DNA from: Azophilus sp965215035
GTDB lineage: Bacteria; Pseudomonadota; Gammaproteobacteria; Pseudomonadales; Azotimanducaceae
Assembly (NCBI GenBank): GCA_965215035.1
Contig: OZ244040.1
Coordinates: 682,001-746,000 of the forward strand
Reading direction: 5' to 3'
Length of the DNA stretch: 64,000 nucleotides
Shown: positions 16,824-25,377 of the stretch, in pieces
Numbering within the stretch: the stretch's first letter is position 1
How the letters are laid out: the number at the start of each line of letters is the position of its first letter
Made by a program: the position numbers and the translations under genes
The notes under the pieces: generated by a model
Database searches by the model: none
The model's input: only the letters and a program-made list of their open reading frames with translations
What the model was told of the DNA's origin: nothing

Positions 16824-17296
16824 AAATCTATCCGTGCGTAGTGCAGGTTGTACTTTTCTATGTTGAGCACTGTAATTGTTTCGGTTCGTTCAATGCCTCC
16901 GATCGCTGTGACCTTGTTCTGTATGAATTCGACGAAGTGCTTTTGGTTGCGAGTCGCTGTTCTAATGATGATTTCAGGCCGACCGGCTGTGATAAGGCAG
17001 TTCGTTACCTCATCTAAGCTGGCGAGTGCTTGGGCTACGTCTTCTTTACGACCGTGTGCAACATACACATCGACATGGGCAGGAAAGTGTGCGCCTGCCG
17101 CTTCAAAGTCTTTCTGAACGGTGATTCGAAGAACCTCATTTTCTATGAGGAAACTCATTCTGCGTGCGACATACTGTTGAGAAACGTCGAAGTCTTCCGC
17201 CAGCGAACGATAAGAGCGCCGTGGTTCCTTGATCAACGCCTGAATGATCTGCAAATCAAGTTCTGCGAGCTCTTCAGCCACAATAATTGTCTCCAA
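16820..17296 (-). CDS. Lrp/AsnC-family regulator (first of a tandem pair)
   Basis: A 158-residue Lrp/AsnC protein with a winged-helix N-terminus (SYRSLAEDFDVSQQYVARRM, residues 28-47) and a C-terminal RAM domain (TNCLITAGRPEIIIRTATRN). It begins with METIIV and is overlapped by the next Lrp gene through ATGA. The gene upstream on the same strand is a short broken fragment, so the pair may no longer have its original target beside it. Lrp pairs commonly control amino-acid or catabolic genes. That role here would be inference. Confidence 0.87.
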   Translation of the reverse strand: METIIVAEELAELDLQIIQALIKEPRRSYRSLAEDFDVSQQYVARRMSFLIENEVLRITVQKDFEAAGAHFPAHVDVYVAHGRKEDVAQALASLDEVTNCLITAGRPEIIIRTATRNQKHFVEFIQNKVTAIGGIERTETITVLNIEKYNLHYARIDL

Positions 17297-17359
17297 ACAT
17301 TATCCGAATTCTATACCAACCGTGACGACAGCGCCGGTCAGTCGATGGGCACGACAAAT

Positions 17360-17602
17360 TCAAGAGACGTTTATGCAAATCTTCCCGAAGTGTTGTTGGG
17401 ATTCCTGATAACGAAAAGCATCTGCTAGGTCCTCTAATCCGTACTGAGCTGCTACCGGGGCATTTCCTTTACCGTCGATAATGCTGATGTTTTCAATCAA
17501 CATATCACCGGTAGATGAGGCTTCCCCTTCTGCGAAAGCGATCGACATACTGAAAAAAAGTACGATACCCGTGTGTAATATCGTCAGTTTCTTTGAATTC
17601 AT
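17360..17602 (-). pseudogene. Chimeric remnant: amidohydrolase N-terminus joined to a quinone-reductase C-terminus
   Basis: An 80-codon frame with a clear signal peptide (hydrophobic core near residues 8-22, then Ala-Phe-Ala) followed by MLIENISIIDGKGNAPV, the usual first strand of amidohydrolase-superfamily proteins. After about residue 52 it changes to YGLEDLADAFRYQESQQHFG plus KICINV, which matches the last helix and strand of medium-chain dehydrogenase/NADPH:quinone reductases. Neither half could work alone. It looks like the scar of a deletion that joined the ends of two genes. Confidence 0.6.
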
Positions 17603-17824
17603 CTGTAAACTCTATAGGCTCGCCTAGTGCGACAGGGGCGAACTCGGGGTTGATTTAGGCAGTGGAAATACCCATGGGGCATGGGCCGACGCACTCGACA
17701 GACCCTTTTTAATATCGCAACATATCTAATTTAACATCTACGTGTTGTTTACTATAACGCATTTATATGGTTTTCTTGCGTACTATCTAGTGCGATTCGC
17801 CTCAATTTCTGAGGAAACAACCGC

Positions 17825-18541
17825 ATGCCCCACTATGACCTGGTACTCAAATCCGGAACCGTCGTCGACGGCACCCAGTTCCCCCGATACGTCGCCGACA
17901 TCGGCGTCTCGAATGGCCGCATCGAGAAGATCGGGCCCCTTAGTGACTACACCGCGACCCGCGAGATCGCCGCGGAGACGGGACGGCCGGTCACCGACCT
18001 GTTCTTCGACATCGTCGCTCAGTCAGGTCTCGACGCCGACTTCCGCACGACGGAGGTCCTCGGCCAGGATCCAGCAAAGAATGCCGAAATTCTTCGCCAC
18101 AAGCGGTCTGTGCCCGGCACTTCGGATGGCGGAGCGCACGTCAAGTTTTTCTCCGGAGGGCACTACTCGACCGAGATGATCTCGTGGCTGGTGCGAGAGG
18201 AAGGGCTGCTGTCGCTTGAGGATGTTCATTTCCGGATGAGTCAGCTCCCCGCCCGGATCCTCGGACTCGACCGGCGCGGGACCCTCATCGAGGGCAACGC
18301 CGCCGATCTCTACGTCTACGATTACGACTCGATCGGGTACGAGCGTGACAACTATGCCATTCGGAACGACCTTCCGAACGGTGACTGGCGACGCATCGTA
18401 CCGGCACAAGGCATCGACTGGGTCATCGTCAACGGCGAGCCGATCTTCAACAACAGTGAGACCTGCGCGAAAGCGCTGCCCGGGCAACTCGTCTCGAATC
18501 AGGGAGCCGAGATGGACGCGCGCCTGTGCAAGGTGGCCTGA
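17825..18541 (+). pseudogene. N-acyl-D-amino-acid deacylase-like amidohydrolase with internal deletion
   Basis: The 238-residue frame is continuous but too short for its family, which usually has about 550 residues. Residues 1-53 are the N-terminal beta strands (LVLKSGTVVDGTQFPRYVAD, then NGRIEKIGPLSD). Residues 54-238 match the C-terminal part, including SDGGAHVKFF with the catalytic-type Asp, MSQLPARILGLDRRG, and EGNAADLYVYD. The central barrel with the HxH metal ligands is missing. An in-frame deletion of roughly 300 codons is the simplest explanation, so the product should be inactive. The last base overlaps the start of a short downstream frame (TGATG). Confidence 0.7.
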
Positions 18542-18660
18542 TGGCGAGCGCAGAGGCGATCGTCGTTTCGACGACGAACGAAAAGCACCCTCCTGCCTAC
18601 ACGGATACCCAGCGTTTCGATGGTAACTTGCAGCCGCAGCTATTGTTCAATCGGAATTGA
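18541..18660 (+). pseudogene. Short ORF coupled by TGATG to the deleted deacylase; probable N-terminal remnant
   Basis: ATG at 18541-18543 overlaps the stop of the preceding gene, the arrangement of a true operon partner. The frame encodes only 39 residues beginning MASAEAIVVSTTNEKHPPAY and matches nothing I recognise. It probably marks the beginning of a gene whose remainder was lost. The following bases to 18687 show no other coding signal. Confidence 0.3.
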
Positions 18661-18687
18661 GAACTCGACCGCGATTGAGGTGCTGCC

Positions 18688-19752
18688 TCAGGTCTGAAGG
18701 GACCTAAACACTCGCGCCCAGTCCTCGATCGCCTCCTCCTGGCCATGCACTAGCTGCACGGTGACCTGGTTATAACCAGCTTCCGCCAAAGTTCGCATGT
18801 TATCGACCAGTTCGTCATAGGTGCCGCTCATCGTGGTCGCCTTGACCAGGTCCGGTGAATACAACGAGGCTTCTTCCGGGCGCACAAACATGAGATGACC
18901 CCGGTGATTTTGAAGGTATTTAGCATCCTGTGGCTCGTAACGATCATGTTCTTTCATGTAGGCCTGGTGCAGTTGTCCAATCGGACCATCGGGGAATCGC
19001 CCTCCCATCGGGGGGAGGGCGTCGGCAAGGTTATGCATGATCACCGCTGTAGAAGGTGCGGCCTGTTTCATCAGACGATCCCGATCCGTTGCCTCGTCTC
19101 CGGTCAGAACTGCTCCCAGGAAAAACAGCACCGACTTCAGATCCTCAGGGTCGCGGCCCGAGCCCTGCCAGTCCGACTGCATCTGCTGCAGCGATTCAAC
19201 CGCGCCGGTCATACCGCTGAAATTCAGCCAGCCCGCATCCAGTTCGGCAACCAATCGGCGTCCTTTCGGACCGAACGCGGAAATCCAAAGCGGAACCTCG
19301 TCCTCAACATTGATGAGGCCAAGATCGGAGTTCAGAAACCCGATCTTGCGCTGCTTGCCTTCAAAGTCCCAGGTGACAATCTCGCCGCGCACCAGGGCGC
19401 GGACACGATCGACGTAGGTTCGCATCTTCTTCTGCGGTATGGCGCCGAGTCCCATGGTCCTGCGGGCGGTGAAGCCCGTGCCGACACCAAAGTCGATGCG
19501 CCCGGGTGCCAGCCGGTTGAGCGTGGCAAGGGCGTTGGCCGTGACCGGCTCAATCCTGTTGGACGGTACCAGAACACCTGTGCCCAGCCTGATGCGTTCC
19601 GTCTTTTCTGCAGCAAGGGCCATGCAGATAAACACATCAGGGTTAAGCAACTGTGTGTCGTAGAACCAGGCTGAGCTGAATCCCAGGTTCTCCGCCCGCT
19701 GGACCCATCGCCAGCTATCGATCTCGGATGCAAGCGCAATGCCGTATTCCAT
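18688..19752 (-). CDS. LLM-class (F420/FMN-dependent) oxidoreductase
   Basis: A 354-residue luciferase-fold oxidoreductase counted from the ATG at 19752, which has GGAGACTGG just upstream. A frame start at 19779 would add 9 residues. Typical segments are FSSAWFYDTQLL near residue 25, IRLGTGVLVPSNR, and GRIDFGVGTGFTARRTMG near 82-99. Subfamily members use F420 or flavin to reduce or oxidise ketones, alcohols or enoyl compounds. It lies alone between remnants, with its nearest plausible partners in the catabolic island. No F420 biosynthesis genes are visible, so the cofactor is uncertain. Confidence 0.85.
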   Translation of the reverse strand: MEYGIALASEIDSWRWVQRAENLGFSSAWFYDTQLLNPDVFICMALAAEKTERIRLGTGVLVPSNRIEPVTANALATLNRLAPGRIDFGVGTGFTARRTMGLGAIPQKKMRTYVDRVRALVRGEIVTWDFEGKQRKIGFLNSDLGLINVEDEVPLWISAFGPKGRRLVAELDAGWLNFSGMTGAVESLQQMQSDWQGSGRDPEDLKSVLFFLGAVLTGDEATDRDRLMKQAAPSTAVIMHNLADALPPMGGRFPDGPIGQLHQAYMKEHDRYEPQDAKYLQNHRGHLMFVRPEEASLYSPDLVKATTMSGTYDELVDNMRTLAEAGYNQVTVQLVHGQEEAIEDWARVFRSLQT

Positions 19753-19826
19753 ATCCAGTCTCCAAGCCTCGTTTTCCATCTTATACTTATACTCCTATTG
19801 TAGGATCTGTAACTCAGGAGTGAACG

Positions 19827-19898
19827 ATGGATCAGTTGTCTGACGATGAACTTAGTGCGGTGCGAGAATCACTGGCCATCTTGAAGAGCGCAACCTGA
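19827..19898 (+). CDS. Candidate 23-residue small ORF with a strong ribosome site
   Basis: ATG at 19827-19829 follows AGGAGTGAACG, an almost ideal ribosome-binding site, and TGA ends the frame at 19898. The peptide is acidic and helical (MDQLSDDELSAVRESLAILK). It may be the surviving N-terminus of a lost regulator gene rather than a functional peptide. The rest of 19780-20082 shows only AT-rich spacer and no recognisable gene. Confidence 0.25.
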   Translation: MDQLSDDELSAVRESLAILKSAT

Positions 19899-20082
19899 AC
19901 CCCGAACCGTAGGCCTGGAAACAGACGGGACAAGACATCCCAGCCAAGATCCAACGCGTTCGACAAGCACACAAAAAAACACAATATGGTCAATTAAGAG
20001 ACGCAACACTAGCACGGAGAGGTTACAAGCAAGGCGGACTGAGGCTGTAGCTATGTTTTGGAGCCGCCCCAAATTGTGACCC

Positions 20083-20871
20083 ATGACGCCTATGGCGACC
20101 GATAAATTTGGATCCCCGTTTTTTTATGCGGGTACTGGCGACGGGTCAGTTCCATCCGCACCTGTGCCGATGCTCGAGCGCGCCAACGTCCCTGTGGTGC
20201 CCATAGAGCCGGTCACCGATGTTTGGGACGCCCAATGGGTGCTGGAGCGCCTGGCGCCCTTCAATACTTACAGCGTCTGCTCGGTCGTTCCCCAGGGGTT
20301 TGCGCACTACGCCCGGATCTTCTACCCCGGCCGGCGTCGCCGCGGTGGACGGCGGCGGGAAGAGCCGGTGCGGTGGGCGGAGATGGCCCGCCGCACCGGG
20401 CGCCGCGCTCATGCGCTGATGCAATGGGATTCCATTGCCGAGCCGGGCGTCGAGGCACCGGAGGAGGGAACGGTGCCGCCCGTCGTATTTCGGCCGTTGC
20501 GGGCCATTCTGGCGTCGCATACGGCCTGTCGGGGCGTCTGGCTTGCCGTGTGGCGGGGGTGGGGGTGGGACTACGAGGACTTCATTCCAAACACCAAGTT
20601 CATCGCGACCCCTCAACGGGAGTGGGATCTGTTCCGCACGCCGCTGGAGCATATGGACATGCGGTTTGACAAGCAGTTCTTCGCACGGGAGCAGGAGGAG
20701 GAGCGTGGCTTCACCGCGAACATGGTCTGGCCGGACGACCGGAGCTGGCACCTCGCGGTGGAGATCGACCACGACACCGCCTACATCGGCGGTTCGGTGC
20801 CGCTGATCGAGGCTCTGCTGGCCTCGGACGATCTGGAGGTCTGGCCAGCGGAACCGGACGACCGCATCTAG
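20083..20871 (+). CDS. GC-rich uncharacterised protein
   Basis: A 262-residue soluble protein, or 259 from the second ATG at 20092. It contains VVPQGFAHYARIFYPG near residues 68-83 and a Trp-rich segment (RGVWLAVWRGWGWDYEDF), with no signal peptide or membrane segment. The family is reminiscent of hypothetical proteins common in Actinobacteria and carries no known catalytic motif. Codon use is strongly G+C biased compared with the AT-richer genes before it, which suggests acquisition. Its stop overlaps the stop of a convergent monooxygenase fragment (20868-20871). The function is unknown. Confidence 0.6.
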   Translation: MTPMATDKFGSPFFYAGTGDGSVPSAPVPMLERANVPVVPIEPVTDVWDAQWVLERLAPFNTYSVCSVVPQGFAHYARIFYPGRRRRGGRRREEPVRWAEMARRTGRRAHALMQWDSIAEPGVEAPEEGTVPPVVFRPLRAILASHTACRGVWLAVWRGWGWDYEDFIPNTKFIATPQREWDLFRTPLEHMDMRFDKQFFAREQEEERGFTANMVWPDDRSWHLAVEIDHDTAYIGGSVPLIEALLASDDLEVWPAEPDDRI

Positions 20872-21038
20872 TCGCACTCGAACTGGGCGGCCAAGGCCGC
20901 CTCGCTCTCCCACCGCTTGAACACGCGGATGCGACCGGGATGCAGGGGGTCCGGGCACCAGCCGTAGTCCAGGCAGCCCTCCTCGGTCAGGGCGCTTTCG
21001 ATGAGGCACCTCATCACTAAGGCCCGATGACCTACCAT
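20868..21038 (-). pseudogene. Antibiotic-biosynthesis-monooxygenase (ABM) domain fragment
   Basis: A 56-codon minus-strand frame encodes EEGCLDYGWCPDPLHPGRIR, then VFKRWESEAALAAQF. This closely follows the core of ABM/quinol-monooxygenase proteins (EPGCLDY, then FERWESEAALAAH). Normal members have about 95-100 residues. The first strand-helix unit and the last strand are missing here. The frame ends by overlapping the stop codon of the convergent gene by three bases. It was too short to stand out by length but the match is clear. Bases 21039-21170 hold no gene besides the leader of the TonB receptor. Confidence 0.6.
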
Positions 21039-21170
21039 CAAATCTCTCGCTAGATACTAGTGCCACAAATCGTTGGTGCGCACCCGCGGCGTTGTCATAT
21101 CGTGGCCGATCAAGCCCACTGCCGAATTCCGGCAGGTCTGGGTTGAACAAACTGAGTGAGATCGTAAGCA

Positions 21171-23603
21171 ATGCACACTACACCCGCCTCCCGCATATCA
21201 CCGCGAAAACTCTCAATAGCCATTGTGGCTTTTTTGGGCATGCAAACCACCAACTCCCTGGCCCAGGCCCTAGAAGAGATTGTCGTCACGGCGACCAAAC
21301 GGGAAGCCAGTCTTCAGGATGTGCCCGTTTCCGTGTCGGTCATGACCGGCGACCGGATCAGCGAGCAGGGCGCATTCTCGCTGGAAGACATTACTCAGTT
21401 CATCCCGCTGGTGAACATCACTGAGACGTCAGGCAACGAAAAACTGTTCATTCGCGGCGTCGGCACCTACGGCAACGCCGGATTCGAACAGTCTGTAGGT
21501 ACGTTCGTCGATGGCGTCTATCGTGGGCGCGGCCAGGCTTCCCGGGCGGCCACTCTCGACCTGGCACGCGTGGAAGTATTGAAAGGCCCCCAGAATACAC
21601 TTTTTGGAAAAAACACAATCGCCGGTGCCATAACCGTTACCAGCGCCGACCCCACCTCTGAGTTTGAAGGTTCTCTGCTGGCCACGGCAGAGCCGGAGTT
21701 CGGCGGCTGGGGGACACAGTTGGTCCTGTCGGGGCCGCTTACGGATGGACTGAATGCCCGGCTGGCGCTCAGGGCCGATCAGACCGACGGCTACTTCAAC
21801 AACCGGACTATAGGTCAGGACGAACGGCAGGAAGACGAGTTCGTGAGTCGTCTTGGGCTCGAATGGCTCGCCAGCGACAACCTCCGGTTCCTGCTGAAGT
21901 GGGAACATGGAGAGCAGGATACGATCGGTCGTCAGAACAAGGTTGGCATCGCGACACCCACAGCCACATTCATTTATCAGGCCTTTGGCGATCCGAATTT
22001 CCAGGCGGGGCTGGATTACGACAAATACCAGGATGGTGCGCTGCCTGGGCGTCCTTCGCAATTTGATGATTCAGAGTGGGATTTGGTGAGCCTGAACACC
22101 ACCTGGAACATCGGCGACTATACGCTGCAGTCGATCACCGGCTACATAGATGCCCAGGCGCATAACTCTCTGGATCTGGACTTTGCACCGGTCCAACTCA
22201 TCGGCCAGCAGCGAAGCGAGGGCCACAAGCAGTTTACGCAGGAGTTTATTCTGACCTCACCCCAGGGTGGGGCAGTTGAGTGGCTGGCAGGATTTTTCTA
22301 TCAGGACGAGGAGTTGAAGCGCTTCGGCGACCTGGACATTTTTCTTTCTGGAATCGCCCCATTGTTTGCCGGCAACCCACTGGAACCGTTTCTGCAACAG
22401 GGATTTGGAGATGCCACGATTGTCCGCGAGTCCTATCAGGACACCGAGACAGTTTCTGCGTTTGGCCAAGTTACCTGGAATGCGTCGCACAATCTGCGCT
22501 TCCTAGCCGGATTACGCTACTCCAAGGACGAGAAGGTCCTGGACAAATCACTCGTAGTGGATGAGTACCTCATTGAGGGCTACCGAACCTACCAAGGGTC
22601 GGTGAGCCTTCCAAACCAAGCTTTTTACGACCAGTTCCTTGGGTTTGCCAAGGAACATTCCTTCGACGGCGCCGGTTTTTTTATCTGCGACACGTTCTTT
22701 CAGCTCCCCGCGCCGGTTCCTGCCCGGACCTGCAACGTTGCACCAGGCTTTGACAATGTACGCAAAGAAGACCATTGGACTGGCGACATAGTCGTCCAGT
22801 ACGACGTCAATGACGACGCCATGCTCTACGCCAAGTGGGGCGCAGGTTACAAGGCGGGGGGATACGATGAAGCCAATCTCCTCGGTATACCAGAGGCGCA
22901 GGAATTCGGCGACGAAACGGTAAAGAGCATCGAGTTCGGTGCCAAGCTCGGCCTGTGGGACGGCCGTGCCCGCCTGAATATCGCAGCATTTCGGAGTGAG
23001 TTCGAAGACTTGCAGGTCAGCGTCTTCGACGGCGTGGCCGGCTTTGAGGTAAGAAACGCGGCGGAGGCCACGAGCCAGGGTATCGAACTGGATGGCGAAG
23101 CACTGCTGAGCGATGCGCTGACCTTGTACTTCACTATGGCCTATCTCAACTCCGAATTTGATTCCTTCCCCGGCGCGCCCTGCCACGCAGGACTGGCCGC
23201 CAGCTTTCCGGGGTCGGGCCCCTGTGTTGCGGATCTCGCCGGTCAGAACACGCAGTTTGCACCCGATTTCTCAGCAAATCTGGCACTCGATTACGACACT
23301 GCGATTACGGATTCGCTCGATCTATCCTTGGGAATTGACGTGCAGCATTCGGGTGACTACTTCACAACCGGTGACAATGATCCGACACTGGTCCAGGACT
23401 CCTTTACAAAGATCAACGCTCGCGTGGAGTTATCCGGTTCGGGAAACTGGAGCGTCGCTCTGCTTGGCAAAAACCTCACCGATGAAACGATTGCCAACGC
23501 GCCAGATGACATCCCGGTGGGCAATCTGGGGTTCGCGGGAAGTTACTTCTATTTCCTGGATCCGCCTCGAAGCTATGAGCTTCAAGCCACTTATCGTTTC
23601 TGA
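21171..23603 (+). CDS. TonB-dependent outer-membrane receptor
   Basis: An 810-residue receptor. A signal peptide covers about residues 1-32 (LSIAIVAFLGMQ then Leu-Ala-Gln-Ala), followed at 35-43 by EEIVVTATK. The plug domain includes FIRGVGTYGN and VEVLKGPQNTLFGKN, and the beta-barrel ends in the canonical aromatic QATYRF. It belongs to the FecA/pesticin-like group typical of marine Gammaproteobacteria, importing siderophores, sugars, aromatics or steroids. The arylsulfatase gene lies 130 bases downstream in the same direction, which hints at a sulfated ligand. No partner transporter is adjacent. Confidence 0.95.
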   Translation: MHTTPASRISPRKLSIAIVAFLGMQTTNSLAQALEEIVVTATKREASLQDVPVSVSVMTGDRISEQGAFSLEDITQFIPLVNITETSGNEKLFIRGVGTYGNAGFEQSVGTFVDGVYRGRGQASRAATLDLARVEVLKGPQNTLFGKNTIAGAITVTSADPTSEFEGSLLATAEPEFGGWGTQLVLSGPLTDGLNARLALRADQTDGYFNNRTIGQDERQEDEFVSRLGLEWLASDNLRFLLKWEHGEQDTIGRQNKVGIATPTATFIYQAFGDPNFQAGLDYDKYQDGALPGRPSQFDDSEWDLVSLNTTWNIGDYTLQSITGYIDAQAHNSLDLDFAPVQLIGQQRSEGHKQFTQEFILTSPQGGAVEWLAGFFYQDEELKRFGDLDIFLSGIAPLFAGNPLEPFLQQGFGDATIVRESYQDTETVSAFGQVTWNASHNLRFLAGLRYSKDEKVLDKSLVVDEYLIEGYRTYQGSVSLPNQAFYDQFLGFAKEHSFDGAGFFICDTFFQLPAPVPARTCNVAPGFDNVRKEDHWTGDIVVQYDVNDDAMLYAKWGAGYKAGGYDEANLLGIPEAQEFGDETVKSIEFGAKLGLWDGRARLNIAAFRSEFEDLQVSVFDGVAGFEVRNAAEATSQGIELDGEALLSDALTLYFTMAYLNSEFDSFPGAPCHAGLAASFPGSGPCVADLAGQNTQFAPDFSANLALDYDTAITDSLDLSLGIDVQHSGDYFTTGDNDPTLVQDSFTKINARVELSGSGNWSVALLGKNLTDETIANAPDDIPVGNLGFAGSYFYFLDPPRSYELQATYRF

Positions 23604-23748
23604 ATGCAACGCGATAGGTGACGTTGGGTTAGCCAACTACACAGCTTTCGGTTGTGCCCGCTCAATTTTGCCTTATGGCAGCTAGTGTCCTGTCTCATAA
23701 GCTTCTTACATTTCAGCGTGCCACACGAGGTCTGTGGCAAGGCGCGGC

Positions 23749-25377
23749 ATGAAGCACGTCATCATTCTGCTTGTCGCGTTCACGCTGCTAAGCTGCAATG
23801 CCGAGCGAAACAATCCAGAGCCACGTCCGAATTTCCTTCTAATAGTTGCAGATGACCTAGGCTTTACGGACCTCGGCGCTTTCGGCGGCGAGATTCGCAC
23901 GCCTCACCTTGATGCAATCGCTCAAAACGGCCTTCGGCTGTTAAACTTTCACACGGCGCCAGCGTGTTCACCGACTCGTGCGATGCTGCTGACGGGAACA
24001 GACCACCATATCGTCGGGTTGGGCGCCACCGAAGAATATCTGAATCTGGCAGCGCCGCATTTGAGAGGACAACCCGGCTACGACGGATATCTAAACTTCA
24101 GCACACAAATCTTGCCCGAAACCCTCAGCGCCGCAGGCTACCGGACCTATTTGACGGGAAAATGGCATCTCGGTCTTGAGGAACACACAAGTCCGCATGC
24201 GCGAGGCTTCGAAAAGACCTTCGCGATGTTGGAAGGTGCGGCGGGTCACTTCGACGACCGGCAACTGGTTCCAGGCACCGACCGGAACACCGTGTTATTC
24301 CGAGAGAACGGTGTGTTGATCAAGCCACCGGCTAAGTTTTATTCAACGGCAACCTATGCCAACAAACTTATTGAATTTCTTGAGGCAGATCGGACGGACG
24401 ATCGACCTTTCTTTGCCTTTCTGTCGTTCACTGCACCCCACTGGCCATTGCAGGCGCCTGCAGAGTCTGTTTCACGGTACAGGGGGCGATACGACCAAGG
24501 ATACGAGGTCATCTATTTGGAGCGCCTAGCCAGATTGAAGGCACTGGGACTGGTCGACTCTTCATTTGATGGTCAGCCGGAGCCGCCGGGGTTTCAAAAA
24601 TGGGATGAACTCACTCCCGACGAGCAGCGTTACTCAGCCAGGCTGATGGAGATTTACGCGGCGATGATCGACGACATGGACCATTACATCGGAGAGGTCA
24701 TTGCAAAGCTCAGGGAGCTGGGACAATACGAAAACACCATTGTGATCTTTATGTCCGATAACGGTGCAACCGGGGGTAATCATGTGGCCTTGCCTATGTT
24801 CAAAGACTTCATTACCCAATGCTGCGACAATCGATTTGAAAACCTGGGAGAAGCAAATTCGTATTTGGTTCTGGGCAACGAGTGGGCAAGAGTGAGCTCC
24901 GGACCTTTCCGATTCTACAAGTCCCACACAACCGAAGGTGGCATCAGGAGCCCCGCTATCGTTAGTTATCCCAAACAGGCCAGTGCGGGTACCTACGGAG
25001 AGTTCCTGACAGTGATGGACATTTTTCCGACCGTCCTAGAACTAGCGAGAGCTGAACGACAGCCCGCACGGGACCGTGAGATTCTACCGTTCAAAGGTGC
25101 CTCATTCGCAGCAGTGGTTGATGGATCAAAGGCCCCTGTACACAGCCCGGATTACACGGTCGGCTGGGAGCTTCACAACCACCGGGCGCTCTGGGCGGAC
25201 GGTTGGAAGCTCGTCATGTCGCAGCCGCCCCTGGATGACGGCTCCTGGCGCCTATACAATGTCAGGAAAGACCCGTACGAAATTGAAGACCTGTCCGATG
25301 CCTATCCGCAAAAGTTCGCTGAGCTTCTGGGCACCTGGCAGGCTTACGCTGAGGACAACGGGGTCGTGTTGCCATAG
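23749..25377 (+). CDS. Arylsulfatase, lipoprotein
   Basis: A 542-residue type I sulfatase counted from ATG 23749, preferred over GTG 23734 because it gives a clean lipoprotein leader (hydrophobic core, then LLSCNAE lipobox). Cys73 in CSPTR is the residue converted to formylglycine. Asp residues in LIVADDLGF near 34-42 and the DNGA segment (SDNGATGGNH) supply metal ligands. Members hydrolyse sulfate esters of aryl, steroid or carbohydrate substrates. It is probably anchored in the outer membrane and works with the TonB receptor upstream. A maturase is not encoded nearby. Confidence 0.93.
   Translation: MKHVIILLVAFTLLSCNAERNNPEPRPNFLLIVADDLGFTDLGAFGGEIRTPHLDAIAQNGLRLLNFHTAPACSPTRAMLLTGTDHHIVGLGATEEYLNLAAPHLRGQPGYDGYLNFSTQILPETLSAAGYRTYLTGKWHLGLEEHTSPHARGFEKTFAMLEGAAGHFDDRQLVPGTDRNTVLFRENGVLIKPPAKFYSTATYANKLIEFLEADRTDDRPFFAFLSFTAPHWPLQAPAESVSRYRGRYDQGYEVIYLERLARLKALGLVDSSFDGQPEPPGFQKWDELTPDEQRYSARLMEIYAAMIDDMDHYIGEVIAKLRELGQYENTIVIFMSDNGATGGNHVALPMFKDFITQCCDNRFENLGEANSYLVLGNEWARVSSGPFRFYKSHTTEGGIRSPAIVSYPKQASAGTYGEFLTVMDIFPTVLELARAERQPARDREILPFKGASFAAVVDGSKAPVHSPDYTVGWELHNHRALWADGWKLVMSQPPLDDGSWRLYNVRKDPYEIEDLSDAYPQKFAELLGTWQAYAEDNGVVLP

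Noticed and set aside
16359..17296. Tandem AsnC-like pair as siroheme decarboxylase AhbA/AhbB.
   Set aside because: Both proteins have the regulatory RAM-domain strand pattern, and no heme-biosynthesis genes are close.
20146..21171. 341-codon minus-strand ORF.
   Set aside because: It is antisense to the 20083-20871 gene, its composition is arginine/proline rich, and it has no domain. The true minus-strand content is the short ABM fragment.
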